A stretch of DNA of 64,000 nucleotides from Limonium bicolor (taxonomy: Eukaryota > Streptophyta > Magnoliopsida > Caryophyllales > Plumbaginaceae), in NCBI GenBank assembly GCA_023374045.1, contig CM041776.1, positions 349,679,636 to 349,743,635 on the forward strand, written 5' to 3'. The position numbers and the translations under genes were made by a program. Each line of letters starts with the position of its first letter. Position 1 is the stretch's first letter. Shown piece after piece: positions 1-12,317 of this stretch. Below the pieces are notes generated by a model. That model was not told where the DNA came from and did no database searches. It saw only the letters and a list, made by a program, of their open reading frames with translations.

Positions 1-61
1 AGCACATCCGAAGAAACAGAATTACGCGAATTGGAATCCATCGCAAGGGGCGGCAAAGGGA

Positions 62-3000
62 ATGCAATCCAAGGGATTATTACCCAGCCCTAAGCTTCTT
101 GACGGGTCGCAAGATCTTGCGAATAAAGGGAAAGAAGTGATCGCTCCTCGCAAGTTCCTGACGTCGGAGCAGATGAACGATCGACGAGCCAAGGGCTATG
201 TTACTATTGCGATGAGAAGTATACTCCGGGACCCACTTAAACACAAGAAAATGCAGTTATACTTAGTGGAGTATGATGACGACAGTGAAGGAGAAAAACG
301 ACAATTTGGCATCTTTGCCCACGGAGGAGAAGAACCTCAGATCTCTGTCAATGCGTTGACAGGAATGTCGAGCTTTAGAACAATGCGGGTTAGAGGAATT
401 CACTCCAAACAACCGTTATTTATACTGATAGATTCAGGAAGTACACACAATTTCTGGATCAATCTGTCAGAAAAGCTGGGCTGCAAATTCCAATCTGTCT
501 CAAATACTTCAGTATCTGTTGCAGATGGGAGCACCTTGGCAGTAGGAGGAAAAGTAGACAAGTTTCGGTGGACATTTCAAGGAGTGGAATTCCAAGCAGA
601 TTTTTGACAATTCCTTTGGGGTGTTGCGATATGGTTTTGGCGTGCAATGGCTCGTGGAGCTAGGGGCAATTGATTGGGATTTTAGAATCTGATCATGTCC
701 TTCAAAGTGAAGGGAAGGAAAATGGTTTTGAATGGGATTAAAGTGGTTCTGTAAGAGGAATTCGAGCCAAGAAGTTGGAGCGTTTATCTGATTCAGGAAT
801 ACATTTATCTATGTTGAGCATTAATCAGATTTCTGCTGACTGTCCAGAACAGCAAGCTGTTGTTCCTCACCAGTGTATTGAGGAATTACTGCATCAGTTC
901 TCTGACATCTTTCAGGAACCCACTCAACTCCGCCTTCCAGGCCTGGTCATGATCACAAATTCCCTTGATGACAGGAGCTAACCCTATTAACCTTCGCCCG
1001 TATCGTTACTCAGTTCACCAGAAAATGAGATTGATAAAATAGTTCAAGATATGTTGAAACAGAGAACAATTCAACACAGCTATAGCTCCTATGCATCTCC
1101 GGTGGTCTTGGTAAAAAAGAAGGATGGTACTTGGCGTATGTGTGTTGACTATAGAAGACTCAATAACATCACCATTAAGGACCGTTTTCCTATTCCCTTA
1201 ATTGGTGATTGATGGATGAGTTAGGAGGATCACGGATATATTCCAAGATAGACCTCCGAGCTGGTTATCTTCAAGTGCGTATGAGTAAGGAGGATACACA
1301 CAAAACGGCATTTAAGAACTCATTCTGGCCATTTGAGTACTTAGTATGCCATTTGGCCTTACTAACGCACCAGCAACTTTTCAGAATTTAATGAATTCTG
1401 TTTTCTGCAACAGTCCTGAGGAAGTTTGTTCTAGTTTTTTGTGATATAACTCGTATACAGTGAGACCTTGGAAGATCATGTCAAGCATCTATCTCAAGTT
1501 TTCACATCATGCGAGCACATCTGCTATATGCTAAGAGAAGTAAGTGCTTCTTTGCAACAGAAAGTGTTGAGTATTTGGGACATTATATATCTGCATCGGG
1601 TATCACTACTGATCCTAAGAAAGTTGCAGCTGTGGCAAATTGGCCTATTCCTAAAACTGTCAAGCAGCTGAGAGGGTTTTTAGGTCTTGCAGGTTATTAC
1701 CGTCGTTTTGTTAAAAACTATGGTACTATAGCTCGACCTTTAACAGCCTTAACCAAGAAGGATTCATTTTTTCTGGAATGAAGAAGCTGATACAGCTTTT
1801 ATACAGTTTAAGGAAGCTCTCTGTCAAGCACCTGTTTTGGCTTTGCCGAGATTTGATAAAACCTTTGTGGTTGAGACTGATGCAAGTGGATTTGGGATAG
1901 GGGCTGTCCTCATGCAAGAAGGTCACCCTTTGGACTATATTAGTCGCCACCTTCAAGGAACACAGCTTACTCTATCCATCTATGAAAGGAACTTTTAGCT
2001 GTGGTGTTTGCTGTACAGAAATGGAGACATTACCTTCTGCATAGTCACTTTGTCACTATGCACTGACCAGAGAAGCTTAAAATACTTGTTGGAGCAGATT
2101 GCATACTCCCATTCAGCGCAATGGCTTCCTAAACTCTTGGAGTTTGACTATGAGATCAATATAGAGCTGAAAAGACAACCTTGCAGCTGATGCTTTATCT
2201 AGATTGGAAGGATCTGAAATCTTAAATATGTCACTATCTGTTATACAAAGGATCTGTTTGCAGCAAATTCAGAGTGCATATGAAACAGATCCGCCAGTGA
2301 AGCTCATTATTGAGATTTACTACGAGACAAGGCAAGCCATAAGCACTTTTCTTGGAGTAGAGGAATTCTGAGAAGGAAAAGTAAGATAGTTATACCAGTT
2401 ACTGGTAACTTGTGTATGACTATTCTTAACTGGTTGCATTGTTCAGGAATGGGTGGGCACTCCGGGAGAGATGCAACTTGTAAAAGGGTGAAGTCTCTTT
2501 TTTACTGAAGGGAATGAACAAGGACATCCATGCTTACATAAGAGCTTGGAAGTATGTCAAAGGTGTAAACATGAAAATGTAGCTTCACCAGGTCTCTTGA
2601 ATCCACTTCCAATTCCTGAAACAGTATGGCAAGACATTTCGATGGATTTCATTGATGCTTACCTATTTCTTTGGAAATCAGTTATCATGGTGGTTGTGGA
2701 CAAGTTGAGCAGGCTGCGCATTCATGTCACTTTCCCATCCTTATTCAGCAATGACAGTTGCTCAGGCTTTGGATAATATTTCAAGCTACATGGGTTCCCG
2801 CTCAATCACTAGTGATAGAGATACCATTTTTCTCAGTGAGTTTTGGAGAGAACTCATGGACTATCCATGGTGTCGATCTGAATTACTCTTCTGCATACCA
2901 CCCTCAATCTGATGGCCAGACAGAGGTGGTCAACAGAAGCCTTGAGACTTAATCTTCGATGCATGTGCAGTGACAAACCGGGATTATGGAGTAAGTACTT

Positions 3001-3653
3001 ACCTTAGTGAGCATTGGTATAATACTTCCTATCATTCTGCTACCACTTTGACCCCTTATGAGTTGTTTATGGTCAGGCCACCACCCCAGCATTTGCCATA
3101 CTTACCTGTGAATCTAAGGTTGCAGTGGTGGACAGAAGTAGCAGGAAAGGGAAAATGATTGCGGTGCTCAAGTTTCATTGTGATGCGTGCTCAGCATCGA
3201 TGGACAACAGTCTAATAAGCATCGAATGCCAGAAGTTTTGACATTGGTGACTGGGTATTTGTGAAACTTCAGCCATACAGACAACATACTCTGGTCATGC
3301 GCCCAAACCAAAAGCTAGCCCCAAAATTTTTTGGTCCCTTCAAAATCATTGACAGATGTGGATCTTGCGCTTATAAGCTGGAATTTCCATCTTCCACTTC
3401 TATTCACAATGTATTCCATGTTTCACAATTGAAGCAGCGAATTGGTACTGTCTCTTTTTCTGACCAGCTACCTTCTTTCACTACCGATACAATACCCCAT
3501 GAACCAGAGAAGATTTTGGAGCGCAAAATTGTTAATCGACAAGGGAAGGCTGCCACCAAAATCTTAGTTAAGTGGACTGATCTTCCAGAGGAAGAAGCTA
3601 CTTGGGAATTCTATCATGATTTTGTCCGTCGATTTCCCAATTTTGAACCTTGA
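62..3653 (+). pseudogene. Ty3/gypsy chromovirus polyprotein remnant (PR-RT-RH-INT-chromodomain)
   Basis: Degenerate pol of an LTR retrotransposon, read in pieces across frames. The aspartic protease lies near 400-470 with the DSGSTHNF active-site block. Reverse transcriptase pieces follow at about 1080-1780, including the SKIDLRAGYLQVRM block and the [17 protein letters not shown] block that leads into RNase H. The catalytic YxDD region near 1430-1460 is corrupted. RNase H and integrase fragments run to about 3150 (for example the YHPQSDGQTEVVNRSLET block near 2900-2950). The integrase C-terminus and a chromodomain (KILVKWTDLPEEEATWE, about 3560-3610) end at 3653. Domain order PR-RT-RH-INT-chromodomain is that of Ty3/gypsy chromoviruses. 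Many frameshifts and stops make it non-functional. The 5' LTR and gag lie left of the window. Confidence 0.92.
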
Positions 3654-3666
3654 GGACAAGGTTTTC

Positions 3667-3681
3667 GAAAGAGAGGAGATT
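3667..3681 (+). other. Polypurine tract of the chromovirus
   Basis: A purine-rich run (gaaagagaggagat) directly before the 3' LTR. This is the expected position of the plus-strand primer for LTR retrotransposon replication. Confidence 0.6.
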
Positions 3682-4010
3682 TGTTACAGATTTATTACAC
3701 TCATACTTTTGATATCAGTTACGTACGTATATTCAAGCAGTTAGTAGCTGAGCTGGTTGTTAGTTTGTTAGTATGACAGTTGGCATTTGTAAACAGATAA
3801 ATACGTACATTGTTACTGGAAAAGATATCAATGCAATAATCAATATCCTTTCATTACTCTCTTCTCACTATCGTTTCTGTTCTATGCGTGGTTGTTATTC
3901 TATTCTCATACAACCTGCAAGAATGGCTTAGAGTTGTTGTTCTCTTGAACATTAGCTCTTCTCCCCTTCCACCGTTACTACTGTAACACTATGCTACCCT
4001 AAGTGTAACA
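3682..4010 (+). repeat. 3' LTR of the chromovirus
   Basis: About 329 bp bounded by TGTTAC and GTAACA, a perfect short inverted terminal pair with the usual TG...CA ends. It follows the polypurine tract, 28 bp after the polyprotein stop. The matching 5' LTR is outside the window, so the end is inferred from the terminal motif only; an earlier GTAACA at about 3983-3988 is a weaker alternative. Confidence 0.75.
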
Positions 4011-4203
4011 TGACCAAAAGATAATCTGCTCAATTTCTGAGCTCATGGGTAAGCATACTGCTTTTTTTAATCTTTGATGGATATAACAAGCCAAATAAAG
4101 TAGTCCATAATCGCGTATTCACATCAATCTTACAAAGTCATAACTTGAAGTGCATTACACAAAAACACAAAACGCGATGAAAGGTGAGAAAAAGAATACT
4201 TGC

Positions 4204-7200
4204 CTTGAATGCCGCGCTACTTTCACAGTCTATAACAAAAAAAAGCGATTTTCTTGTAAACGGGAGCAAGTCCGAAGGGTATAAGCAATTAGCACCTGAA
4301 AGAGGGGTGAAGAAAGAAAGCGTCACAACTGACATGATAAAAAATCTGCTTAAAGTAACCCATAACCACAGCAGGAAATATGTCTGCCTAATTAACGGAT
4401 AGGTTTCATAGGCAACGAATTAACACGAGAAAACTTTGGACAGTTCTCACACCAGAAATTTATGAAATTCTGACATGATGAGCCTGTAGCAAGTACTGTT
4501 TTGCTTTTGAGGATCAGATGTAAGGTTATACTTGGAAAGCCACTAAATTGAATGCACACAAGTATAAAAAATGGCATGTGATTCGATCTTTTGCATCAGG
4601 CTATCTTCAAAATTGGTACCATCATCATGCTCAATCATTTCTACAAAAAGGGTGTCAATGAGGTTTACCTTCGGTTTCTTGGGAGCCAATCTGTATGCAA
4701 TCAGAGGGATATTCCACACATTTATCTGTATCTTCACTAGATTTCGGGTTTTGATGAACATTAATAGAAGTTGGATCAGTCTGAGATAGAGGTTCATCAT
4801 TATTTCGTATCGTACAGCCTTCTTCAGCAGCAGGGGATGTTACTTCAGCAGGCCCAACTCTCCCTGCAACAGTAGCCCAAAAAGAAATGCCTCACGGAGA
4901 CCACAACAGGATTATTACTTAGCAAAACAACAAAACGTCAATAGTATTACCTGATAAGAATAATAAGAGAACTCCATCAGGAGGGAGCTCCTCACAAATG
5001 ATAGCCAGGACCTGTCAATTAATACCATATTCTTAGCCACTATATTTAATCAAACATTTCTCTCACTGGTGACGCAGTTCGATAGCTACTTTTCAGAGAT
5101 TAATCTCTTTTGCAAAAAAGTTGAAGACAGATGTCATTGTTTAATTAGCTTTTGTTTAACCCAATGTCAGAAAAGTAACACATGACAGCTCTTCATTCAT
5201 TAACTCTAGCTAGATTAATGCTCTTTTTTTTTGCAGGTTTGGGCTGCGTTTCAAGCGATGAGCGAAATGCCAGGGAACACAGCCATCTGCAGCTGACATT
5301 TGAGTAATATTTCTGCTCAACCAATGCCATATTCATATCATGGATAACTTTCTCGAATAGCAAGAAGCACTTGGAGCATCCTAACTAATTCTGTGGCCGC
5401 AGACATTCCTTTTGACATAAAAAACTAGTTAATCAACATCATAAGCTAAGTTGGATCGATATTGTCTAGCTTCTGTCGAGCTCTACATCTTCCTCTCTTT
5501 ATAATAGTAAATTTACATTACTTGCAGCTACATATAAGGGCGTTACAGCTAACCATTTCTTCTCCACATCAACAACAATGACAAGAAAAAAACCAATCAC
5601 ACAAGCTGAAAAACTCCATGATCAATCATTCAATTTCAGATGGCTAGTTCACAAGCCGTACATCATCAATAATCACATGCTATGTATATCCAACTTGCAC
5701 CACAATTTAAAAAGAACTTCATCCCCGTATAGTAGGAATGCTATCTCAAAATTGTGAACATAAGATCACGACTTGAAAAATTACAGCAATTATTAGTAAG
5801 CCCTAGATTTGTAAACTAGTAACAGTCTAACAGACACTACCACTAAGTGTGGAAGCTTCAGAAGGAGAGACCTTTTCATGGAACAACTGAGCAGACTTTG
5901 TGATGAACAGATGTCCCATAGAACCTCAATTTACAGTCTACCCTGAAGAGAAACCCTTATGTAACCAATTTAGTAGAATGGAAAGACTTGCCTAGCTGCA
6001 TATACTTGTACAAATGATTTGATTGCAGGAGAAAATATATCAACTAAGAATCAAAAAGAACAAAGAAAAGGATAAAAGATAAACAAGGGCAACGTTACCA
6101 TTGAGTCTGAGTATCTCATAATCTGCACAAAAACCTGCTCTTCATGACTCAAACTTGGATTGTAACCCTAAGCATGTCAATACTCTAATAGACTAACCCG
6201 ACACTTCCCTGTTGTCATATCACATCATTCAGCCTTATTCATTAGCTAAGGGAAGACAAAGCAAAGCAAAATAGCAACCTGTAATATGACTCCAAAGCTA
6301 CACCATCCCTCCAATTCGCAATTTCATAGCAGGACAAGCTGCTAGAAAGTACCTTACGTGTCTGTACATGAATACTTTCACTTCTTTGTGTTTTAGAATA
6401 GAACATATTCAGTACAAATGGGGACTAAGGCAACCAGCAGATAGGCTAGAGAATAAATTGAGAGTTATCATATATTCTCTAAAGAAAATCAGCACCCAAT
6501 ATATATCCACCAAAGGGAAATAGGGAAGGTGAAAAGAAAAGACAGCCATATCCTCCATTAGCTAATTAACTCTATTGTAAAACTCCACTTAAAAAAAAAC
6601 AGTGCAACAGAACAGGACTAGAACCCAGTCTATTAGTGTTTATTTTTTCTATAACTAGCCACAACCCTACAGAAACACCACATGAGACATGCCACAAGTA
6701 AGCACCAAGTTTCATCTGACCAAACTACTTTACCAAATATGAAGTATTAGCAACTAAAAATTTTCAGACCACAAAAAATGTATACCCAGCTCTTATTCCA
6801 GTAGATTATCATCAACAGCAGTACAGTGTACAGAAGCTAAAAATGAGCACCATAAGTAAAAGCTCAAGAACTTACAGCCAGAAGGTGAGTGACAGTGGGG
6901 CGGTATAATACAGTTTTCCGAGGATTACGTGGCAGAGTTGGGTCATTAATATCTTGATGAAAGTTGGTACCACTAGCTACGGTAGCATCATTTTGACTAA
7001 TGCGTGAGCTTGTAGTTCCAGATGCAGAAGCTCCACGAACTTTGTAGAATGTACCAGAGGGTTCCCACTCTAGACACTGAAGCATTCTGCAACACTCAAG
7101 AGTGAGCTCTGAAAACTTGACCTGAATAAAACCAAAGAAGTAAAAGCAGCATGACATACAAATTAAGGGAAAATGTCATGTAGTTCTGCACAGGCGAGTC

Positions 7201-9024
7201 CCACTTCTTCTATTTTTGAATACCTTGGGAATTGGAAGAGCATGCATGACAGTGGAACATGCATAATATGTTCTCTTATTGTTTATGCAGAGTAAGGTAA
7301 AATTGTCAGGTTAAAGATCTACGAAGATAAGTATAATGTGATTAAAGCTGACCTCGTTTGGGTGGTAGCTACACAGTATTGCATCTTCTAGCCGCAAATT
7401 TCTCTTGATATTATTTGCCAAATAATGAGGAAGTGTATCAGGATGAGAATCCAGAACAAGACTATATCTCAAGGGCCTTATATTCACAAAAGCTGGGTCA
7501 GCTTTCAGAAACTTAATAATTTCTTGAAGCACCACCTTCCACTCTCTGAAGTTAGAATCCTGGCACAGAAAAGTATTGTTTGTTAGATTAATCATCATAT
7601 ACAAACACAGACTAGTACCTAATAAGCGATAAACATGCGACCCTTCAGAATTTTATTTTTGGAGGAATACATCGTTCTCTTAGCTAGTTAGATGATGCAG
7701 CACTGTTTTCACTATGGGAGTGTACATCATACGAATGAAAGAGCATCCAACTAAAGGTAAAGATCATTGTGAAGACAACTACGACTTCAATATCAAGAGA
7801 CCATATACTTTTCACATTATCATGCTACAATATAGTGCAAAGGGTTACCAAAACAGCAATAGATCTGAACTACTTTCAACATACAGGGAACTGTTTCCAG
7901 TGATGAATGCAGCGTTTGAAACGCAAAAGAATTATAAGATGTGGTTGAAAATAATTCAGTTTACCTCTTCTCATTTACAACAGAAAGGTGTTTCCAGGGA
8001 ACGCAAAAGGAAATTTAAAAAACCAGGACAAATTAAGTTCTTCCCTTCAGCCTGTGTATCAGGTGCATCTAATAGAACACAAGTCTTACAGCAACGGACT
8101 TGAATACACTTTCAACCTTCGCAAGAGTTTTCTCAAGAACAAATATCAGACTGTTGGAAACTATGTAGAAACAGAAGCACGCTCATATAGCACACTAAGC
8201 ATTCACCAGATACACACACCTGGAAAGTCTTTCTGCATTCGTCCAGTGACGTCTTCAACTGACTAACCAATTGATTCACCATATCTCGTTTACTCATGAC
8301 CAGACATACCATGATAAATCTAGCAAGGAATCTCAACTGCTTATATGCAACGTTAACATCTTGATACATGCCCTCCTTGAAATACTCCCTCATCAATATC
8401 GCCTCACAGAAAACATACGATTCCGACAAATAGCTTGCCTCACTCGTGCGCAGGTACTGTCCGAAATAAAGCTGCGCAATTCTCGAAGCAATCTCACCAA
8501 TCTCCCATCGCTTCAGGCCTCCCTCAACCAGTTTCTGTCGATTTTCTTGTTGAAATTTCCATAATTGTGTGTAAATCTTAAACACTTTGTGGAAGTAGAT
8601 ACTGAACCTGTTGTATTCATACAAAACCGTAAAGAAGCTTGACACGATGAAACAAATTAGTCATATCAACTGGTGATGATGCTTCTATTCTAAATGTGCA
8701 TCACCAACCAGGTTTACGATTCAATTACGATGCGTCAACCTATATACAGCCTTCATTTCATCCGAATTACAGGTTACAATACATCAATTGAGCATCAAGA
8801 CACAGTCCGATTAAAACAAACTGGAACTTGAGCTGCGTCATTACATCCAGCAGGAACAAAAATGAGGGAGAGAAGTAAACTTAAAGTTAGAGTTACAGCA
8901 TAAAGACATACCGGCTACGTTCGTACAAAGGAAGGTCTCTGATCTTGGAGAATTTCTTGTCAGCTTTAGCAAAAAGAGACCAGTAGACTTCAATCATAGG
9001 TATGCCGCTGACTTGCAACGCCAT
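4204..9024 (-). CDS. SCAI: SCAI homologue (DUF3550/UPF0682 family), 3'-incomplete
   Basis: Seven coding exons on the minus strand can be joined in phase: 9024-8912, 8607-8220, 7559-7353, 7121-6876, 5011-4951, 4863-4669 and 4295-4204, about 434 residues. Conserved blocks of plant SCAI are clear: EVYWSLFAKADKKFSKIRDL, VFKIYTQLWKFQQENRQKLV, YLSESYVFCEAILMREYF, FLKADPAFVNIRPLRYSLVL, ICEELPPDGVLLLFLS and LYPSDLLPFTRKSLFFVID. Human SCAI is a nuclear regulator of MRTF/SRF transcription and of DNA-break repair; the plant protein is little studied. Junctions are GT-AG except the last exon, which ends AAG followed by GCAAGT (a GC donor). The ATG at 9024 is the first in frame. About 100 C-terminal residues are absent: the next DNA is intron and then the chromovirus LTR, so the rest is lost or lies beyond the element. 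A YENCLWLGPRG-type exon expected before the last one was not found. The 1.86-kb intron 5012-6875 shows nothing I recognise. Confidence 0.88.
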
Positions 9025-9328
9025 TGCTTCGCAATCCCTCCCTAAACTCTTTCTTGACTGTTCGAAGTATGATATCAGAATCGAGACATGAAGCCTCCGG
9101 AGACTTGACAATTTTCAAGGGGTTATCAGAGAGACACCGCAGGCTGGCAGGGTATGAAGTGGTGGACCCTGGAATGAAGAGGAGTGGGGAAAAAGTTGTT
9201 GATGAATAGTGTGTCTCGTTCGCTGTAGCAGCAGCAGCTCAGTTGTTTTCAACGCCTTTCTTTCTTGATCTGACGAAGAGGAGAAGAAGACATTGGACGG
9301 GCAGCTCGCTGTCATGTAAGAGACGTAC

Positions 9329-9419
9329 ATGGGTCTCGTGAAGGATGAGAATCAAGAACAAGACTATATCTCAAGGGCCTTATATTCACAAATGCCGGAT
9401 ATATGGGTCTCGTGAAGGA
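9329..9419. repeat. Exon-templated insertion flanked by 17-bp direct repeats
   Basis: The 17-mer atgggtctcgtgaagga occurs at 9329-9345 and 9403-9419. Between them, from about 9343 to 9392, is a near-identical copy of 7441-7490, which is inside the third SCAI exon. One substitution separates the copies before they diverge. The exon piece is therefore present twice, about 1.9 kb apart and in the same orientation, the second time upstream of the start codon in the likely promoter or 5' UTR. Confidence 0.85.
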
Positions 9420-11066
9420 AGGAGTTAGTTTTAAGCCGTTTGGTGATACAAGTTGGTCTGTGCTGTTTGAGCCCATAATTCTTTCATCTTAGGTAGAACA
9501 GATATTGGGCTAGTTCAGCCTGGCCCATAGCTTTGGATTCAATCAATATCCATCCATCCACCCCAGCTTTCTTAATATTTCTTTTGAGGTGTAAATGCAG
9601 AGGTTGTGAACTTTGAAGTGAAAAGGATAGACGTTGCAGCAATTTTACTTTAAATTATTTTATGTAAAAATTCACTGACATTGCTTTTATACTTACGGAG
9701 TGAAAGGAATCTAAAGCAGGCTGACCACTTTAAAGAAATAATGCATGCCTTTTCTTTTCTTTATACATTTCGACACCCAAAGAAAAAGAAAAAACAATGT
9801 GAAAAGAAGAGAATAATGGTATTGCTTTTCATATTCGATCGCTTTATTCTTTAATTAAAGTCGATGCATGCGATTGCGAATGCCACCTTCTACACATCCT
9901 GTTTTTTTTTTTCTTAAAAAAACCGAAGGAACCTCTGGGACAACAAAATCCCAACCTTTCCTGATTCTGTATACGGTGTATATATGATTGAATTCTTGCA
10001 ATATATTGACGGTAGGATTTGAACCTTTGACGAATAGATCTGCCTTACCATACTACCATACATCTGATTAATCTCGATCTTAGAGAGAGGAGAGGGGGAA
10101 GCATATTAATTACATCCGCTTTTACTTATAAGGTAGGTTTGGAAGTAAATTAATGATAACACACGAGTTGTCGAGTTGTACCTATTATAGAACTTACGTG
10201 CACTTATGAAGTTGTAAGATTGGTTGGCTGGCCATACGTAACTTAGTTAATGATGAGGTAAACAGTGCACAGCTGTTAAAGTACTAGTCAAGTCAATTGA
10301 AACAAATGGTTCGCAAAGTTTTTCAATTGTCAAAAGGATTGTGACAGTGGCATGTTGTCTCCAATATTGTGATGACAGTGCTTCTCAACTCAAATGAAGA
10401 GAGACAAAATTGTCTAAAAAAACGGCCGGAAAGGTAGATTCCCTTATGTGTGTTTGTGATACTTTGGACTGCGTGGTCTTATCTTTATCTTTCGTTATTC
10501 GTTAATCTTTTGTTCTTCGGTGTATGCTAAAGGTATACATAATAGTTCTAAGTCTTGTTATATTTTATTATTTAAATAACTTTATTTAATATAATAATAA
10601 AGTTACTTAAATCTTAATTTAATGAAAATCAATAAACTATCACTATTTAAATCTAAATAAATATGAAAAAAAATTGATGTTTCACATATCTAACCAACCC
10701 TAGTTAGATGCCCCACTCTTCCTTTCGCCTTACCTTAGTACACTACTATCTGTTTAATTGCACGAAATTCGATTTCCGACCGAGATGATCACAAGCAACC
10801 TTGTCTAGTAGTCTTGTTATTCTTTTTCTGTTGCGGCTTCTCCATGCCTCTTCCTCTCCCTTTCCGCCCACCCTGCCTCGCCTCTCGGTTTCTGAGCACT
10901 TAGGTAAGGTAGGAGCTGTCGACCGTCCCCTGTGGTGTGCTAATTCTATGGTATGGAAACAGAATTAGCTAGCTCCCATTAGCAGCAGCTGCAAACATTT
11001 CTAATTAATCCTACATATAGTGATTCACGAGAGATCAGCATCATCAAAGATAGCTGTATTATAGTT
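9420..11066. other. Intergenic region upstream of the kinase gene
   Basis: No gene is recognised. The DNA is AT-rich with homopolymer runs. An ATTTAAATAA-rich inverted stretch lies near 10560-10620. A GGTTCAAATCC motif on the minus strand near 10010-10025 resembles the B box of a tRNA-derived SINE, but no A box or target duplication was found. The kinase promoter must lie in the right part; I see no convincing TATA box. Confidence 0.5.
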
Positions 11067-12317
11067 ATGGAAGAATTTGACTACGAGGAGCTACGAATAG
11101 CGACCGATAACTTCTCCCCTTCAAGAATCATCGGAAGAGGAAGCCATGGCTGTGTCTACAACGGAAACCTCATGGACGGAAGAACAGTAGCGGTCAAGAA
11201 ACTATCTTCCGCCCTTCAAATCGCGGGTGATAACTCCAAGCTTGACAACGAAGTCTCCATCCTTTCTTCCCTGTCACCAACTATCAAACTGATCAATATC
11301 GTCCGCCTGCTGGGCTTCAGCCGTGGCAGCTCACCGCAGGATAACAATAACAACCTCCTAATAGTCATGGAGTTCATGCCAAACGGCTCTCTCCACGACT
11401 TGTTACACGACGACGCCAACGACACCACCTCCACCGCGCCGATATCAACATGGCCAGGACGCGTGCGAATAGCAACACAGATCGCACGTGCGGTTCAGTT
11501 CCTACACGGCGCTAGCATCGTGCACCGAGATGTTAAGTCATCCAACGTGCTGTTCGATCGAGAGTGGACCGCCAAGCTTTCGGATTTCGGATTAGCTTTA
11601 AGATTACCTTCAACACTACCGCAGCCCAACCCCAACAGTGATGATGATCGTGAGACGCCTCCTGCTGGCACAATTGGATACTTGGATCCGTCATACGTCG
11701 AACCCAGCAACTTCAGCACTAAAAACGACGTGTTTAGCTTCGGCGCATTGCTACTCGAGATCTTCTCTCGTAGGAAGGCATTCGACGTATCTAAATCTCC
11801 ACCTTCCTTAGTCGATTGGGCTCCACCTCTCATCAAATCCGGCTGTTCCCTGGATAAAATCTGCGATATTATCCCTCCTGACTCCATGAGAGATGAAATT
11901 AAGCGTCTGCTCTCCCTCGCGGCAAGGTGCGTGTCTCCACATCAGAGAGACCGTCCATCCATGGACGAAGTGGTGGTGGATCTAGAAATCTGTAGCTACA
12001 CGGCGGTGGTTGTCGGACCGGTTGTTGCTGGGCCTTTAAAATGGACCGGGTTTTTGAGGTTAGCTCATGTTATGGTAATGCGAAAGGGACGGATGACATG
12101 GAAGACGATGACGGTTAGACGTAGGAAACGGCGGACGGTACCTGCTGACACGGTAGCAGGCATTGTTGCAACGACGACGACGTCGACTAACATTAGCACG
12201 AGCTTGAAATGCTCCGCAGCGCAGCAGATCGAGTATGTACATAAACATAAAGGGATGATGTTGAAGGATTTCTTAGCTGATGTATGTAACGTCGACATAG
12301 CTGTTGAACTGAATTGA
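11067..12317 (+). CDS. Receptor-like cytoplasmic Ser/Thr protein kinase (single exon)
   Basis: A 416-residue protein kinase read from the ATG at 11067. The glycine loop is IIGRGSHGCVY (residues 21-31), the ATP-binding lysine lies in VAVKK (41-45), the catalytic loop is HRDVKSSN (153-160), DFG is at 173-175, and the activation segment ends GTIGYLDPSYVEP (201-213), followed by DVFSFG in subdomain IX. There is no signal peptide or membrane segment, so it should be cytosolic or membrane-associated: an RLCK rather than a receptor. The opening FDYEELRIATDNFSPSRIIG is typical of the group that includes Arabidopsis At5g23170 and At1g28390-type kinases; this placement is from memory. The roughly 110 residues after the kinase core are basic and threonine-rich with no domain I know. 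The frame is intact and higher in GC than its surroundings. It has no operon-like neighbours; the nearest gene is SCAI, divergent, 2 kb away. Confidence 0.93.
   Translation: MEEFDYEELRIATDNFSPSRIIGRGSHGCVYNGNLMDGRTVAVKKLSSALQIAGDNSKLDNEVSILSSLSPTIKLINIVRLLGFSRGSSPQDNNNNLLIVMEFMPNGSLHDLLHDDANDTTSTAPISTWPGRVRIATQIARAVQFLHGASIVHRDVKSSNVLFDREWTAKLSDFGLALRLPSTLPQPNPNSDDDRETPPAGTIGYLDPSYVEPSNFSTKNDVFSFGALLLEIFSRRKAFDVSKSPPSLVDWAPPLIKSGCSLDKICDIIPPDSMRDEIKRLLSLAARCVSPHQRDRPSMDEVVVDLEICSYTAVVVGPVVAGPLKWTGFLRLAHVMVMRKGRMTWKTMTVRRRKRRTVPADTVAGIVATTTTSTNISTSLKCSAAQQIEYVHKHKGMMLKDFLADVCNVDIAVELN

Noticed and set aside
7714..8266. Plus-strand ORFs within the SCAI locus
   Set aside because: They lie opposite a SCAI intron and exon, and no family features are seen.
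9025..9111. Longer N-terminus for SCAI beginning at 9111
   Set aside because: The codon there is TTG. The ATG at 9024 precedes the conserved EVYWSLFAKADKKF segment by an ordinary distance.
10005..10075. tRNA gene or SINE on the minus strand upstream of the kinase
   Set aside because: A B-box-like GGTTCAAATCC is present but I could not fold a tRNA, find an A box at the right spacing, or see a target duplication.
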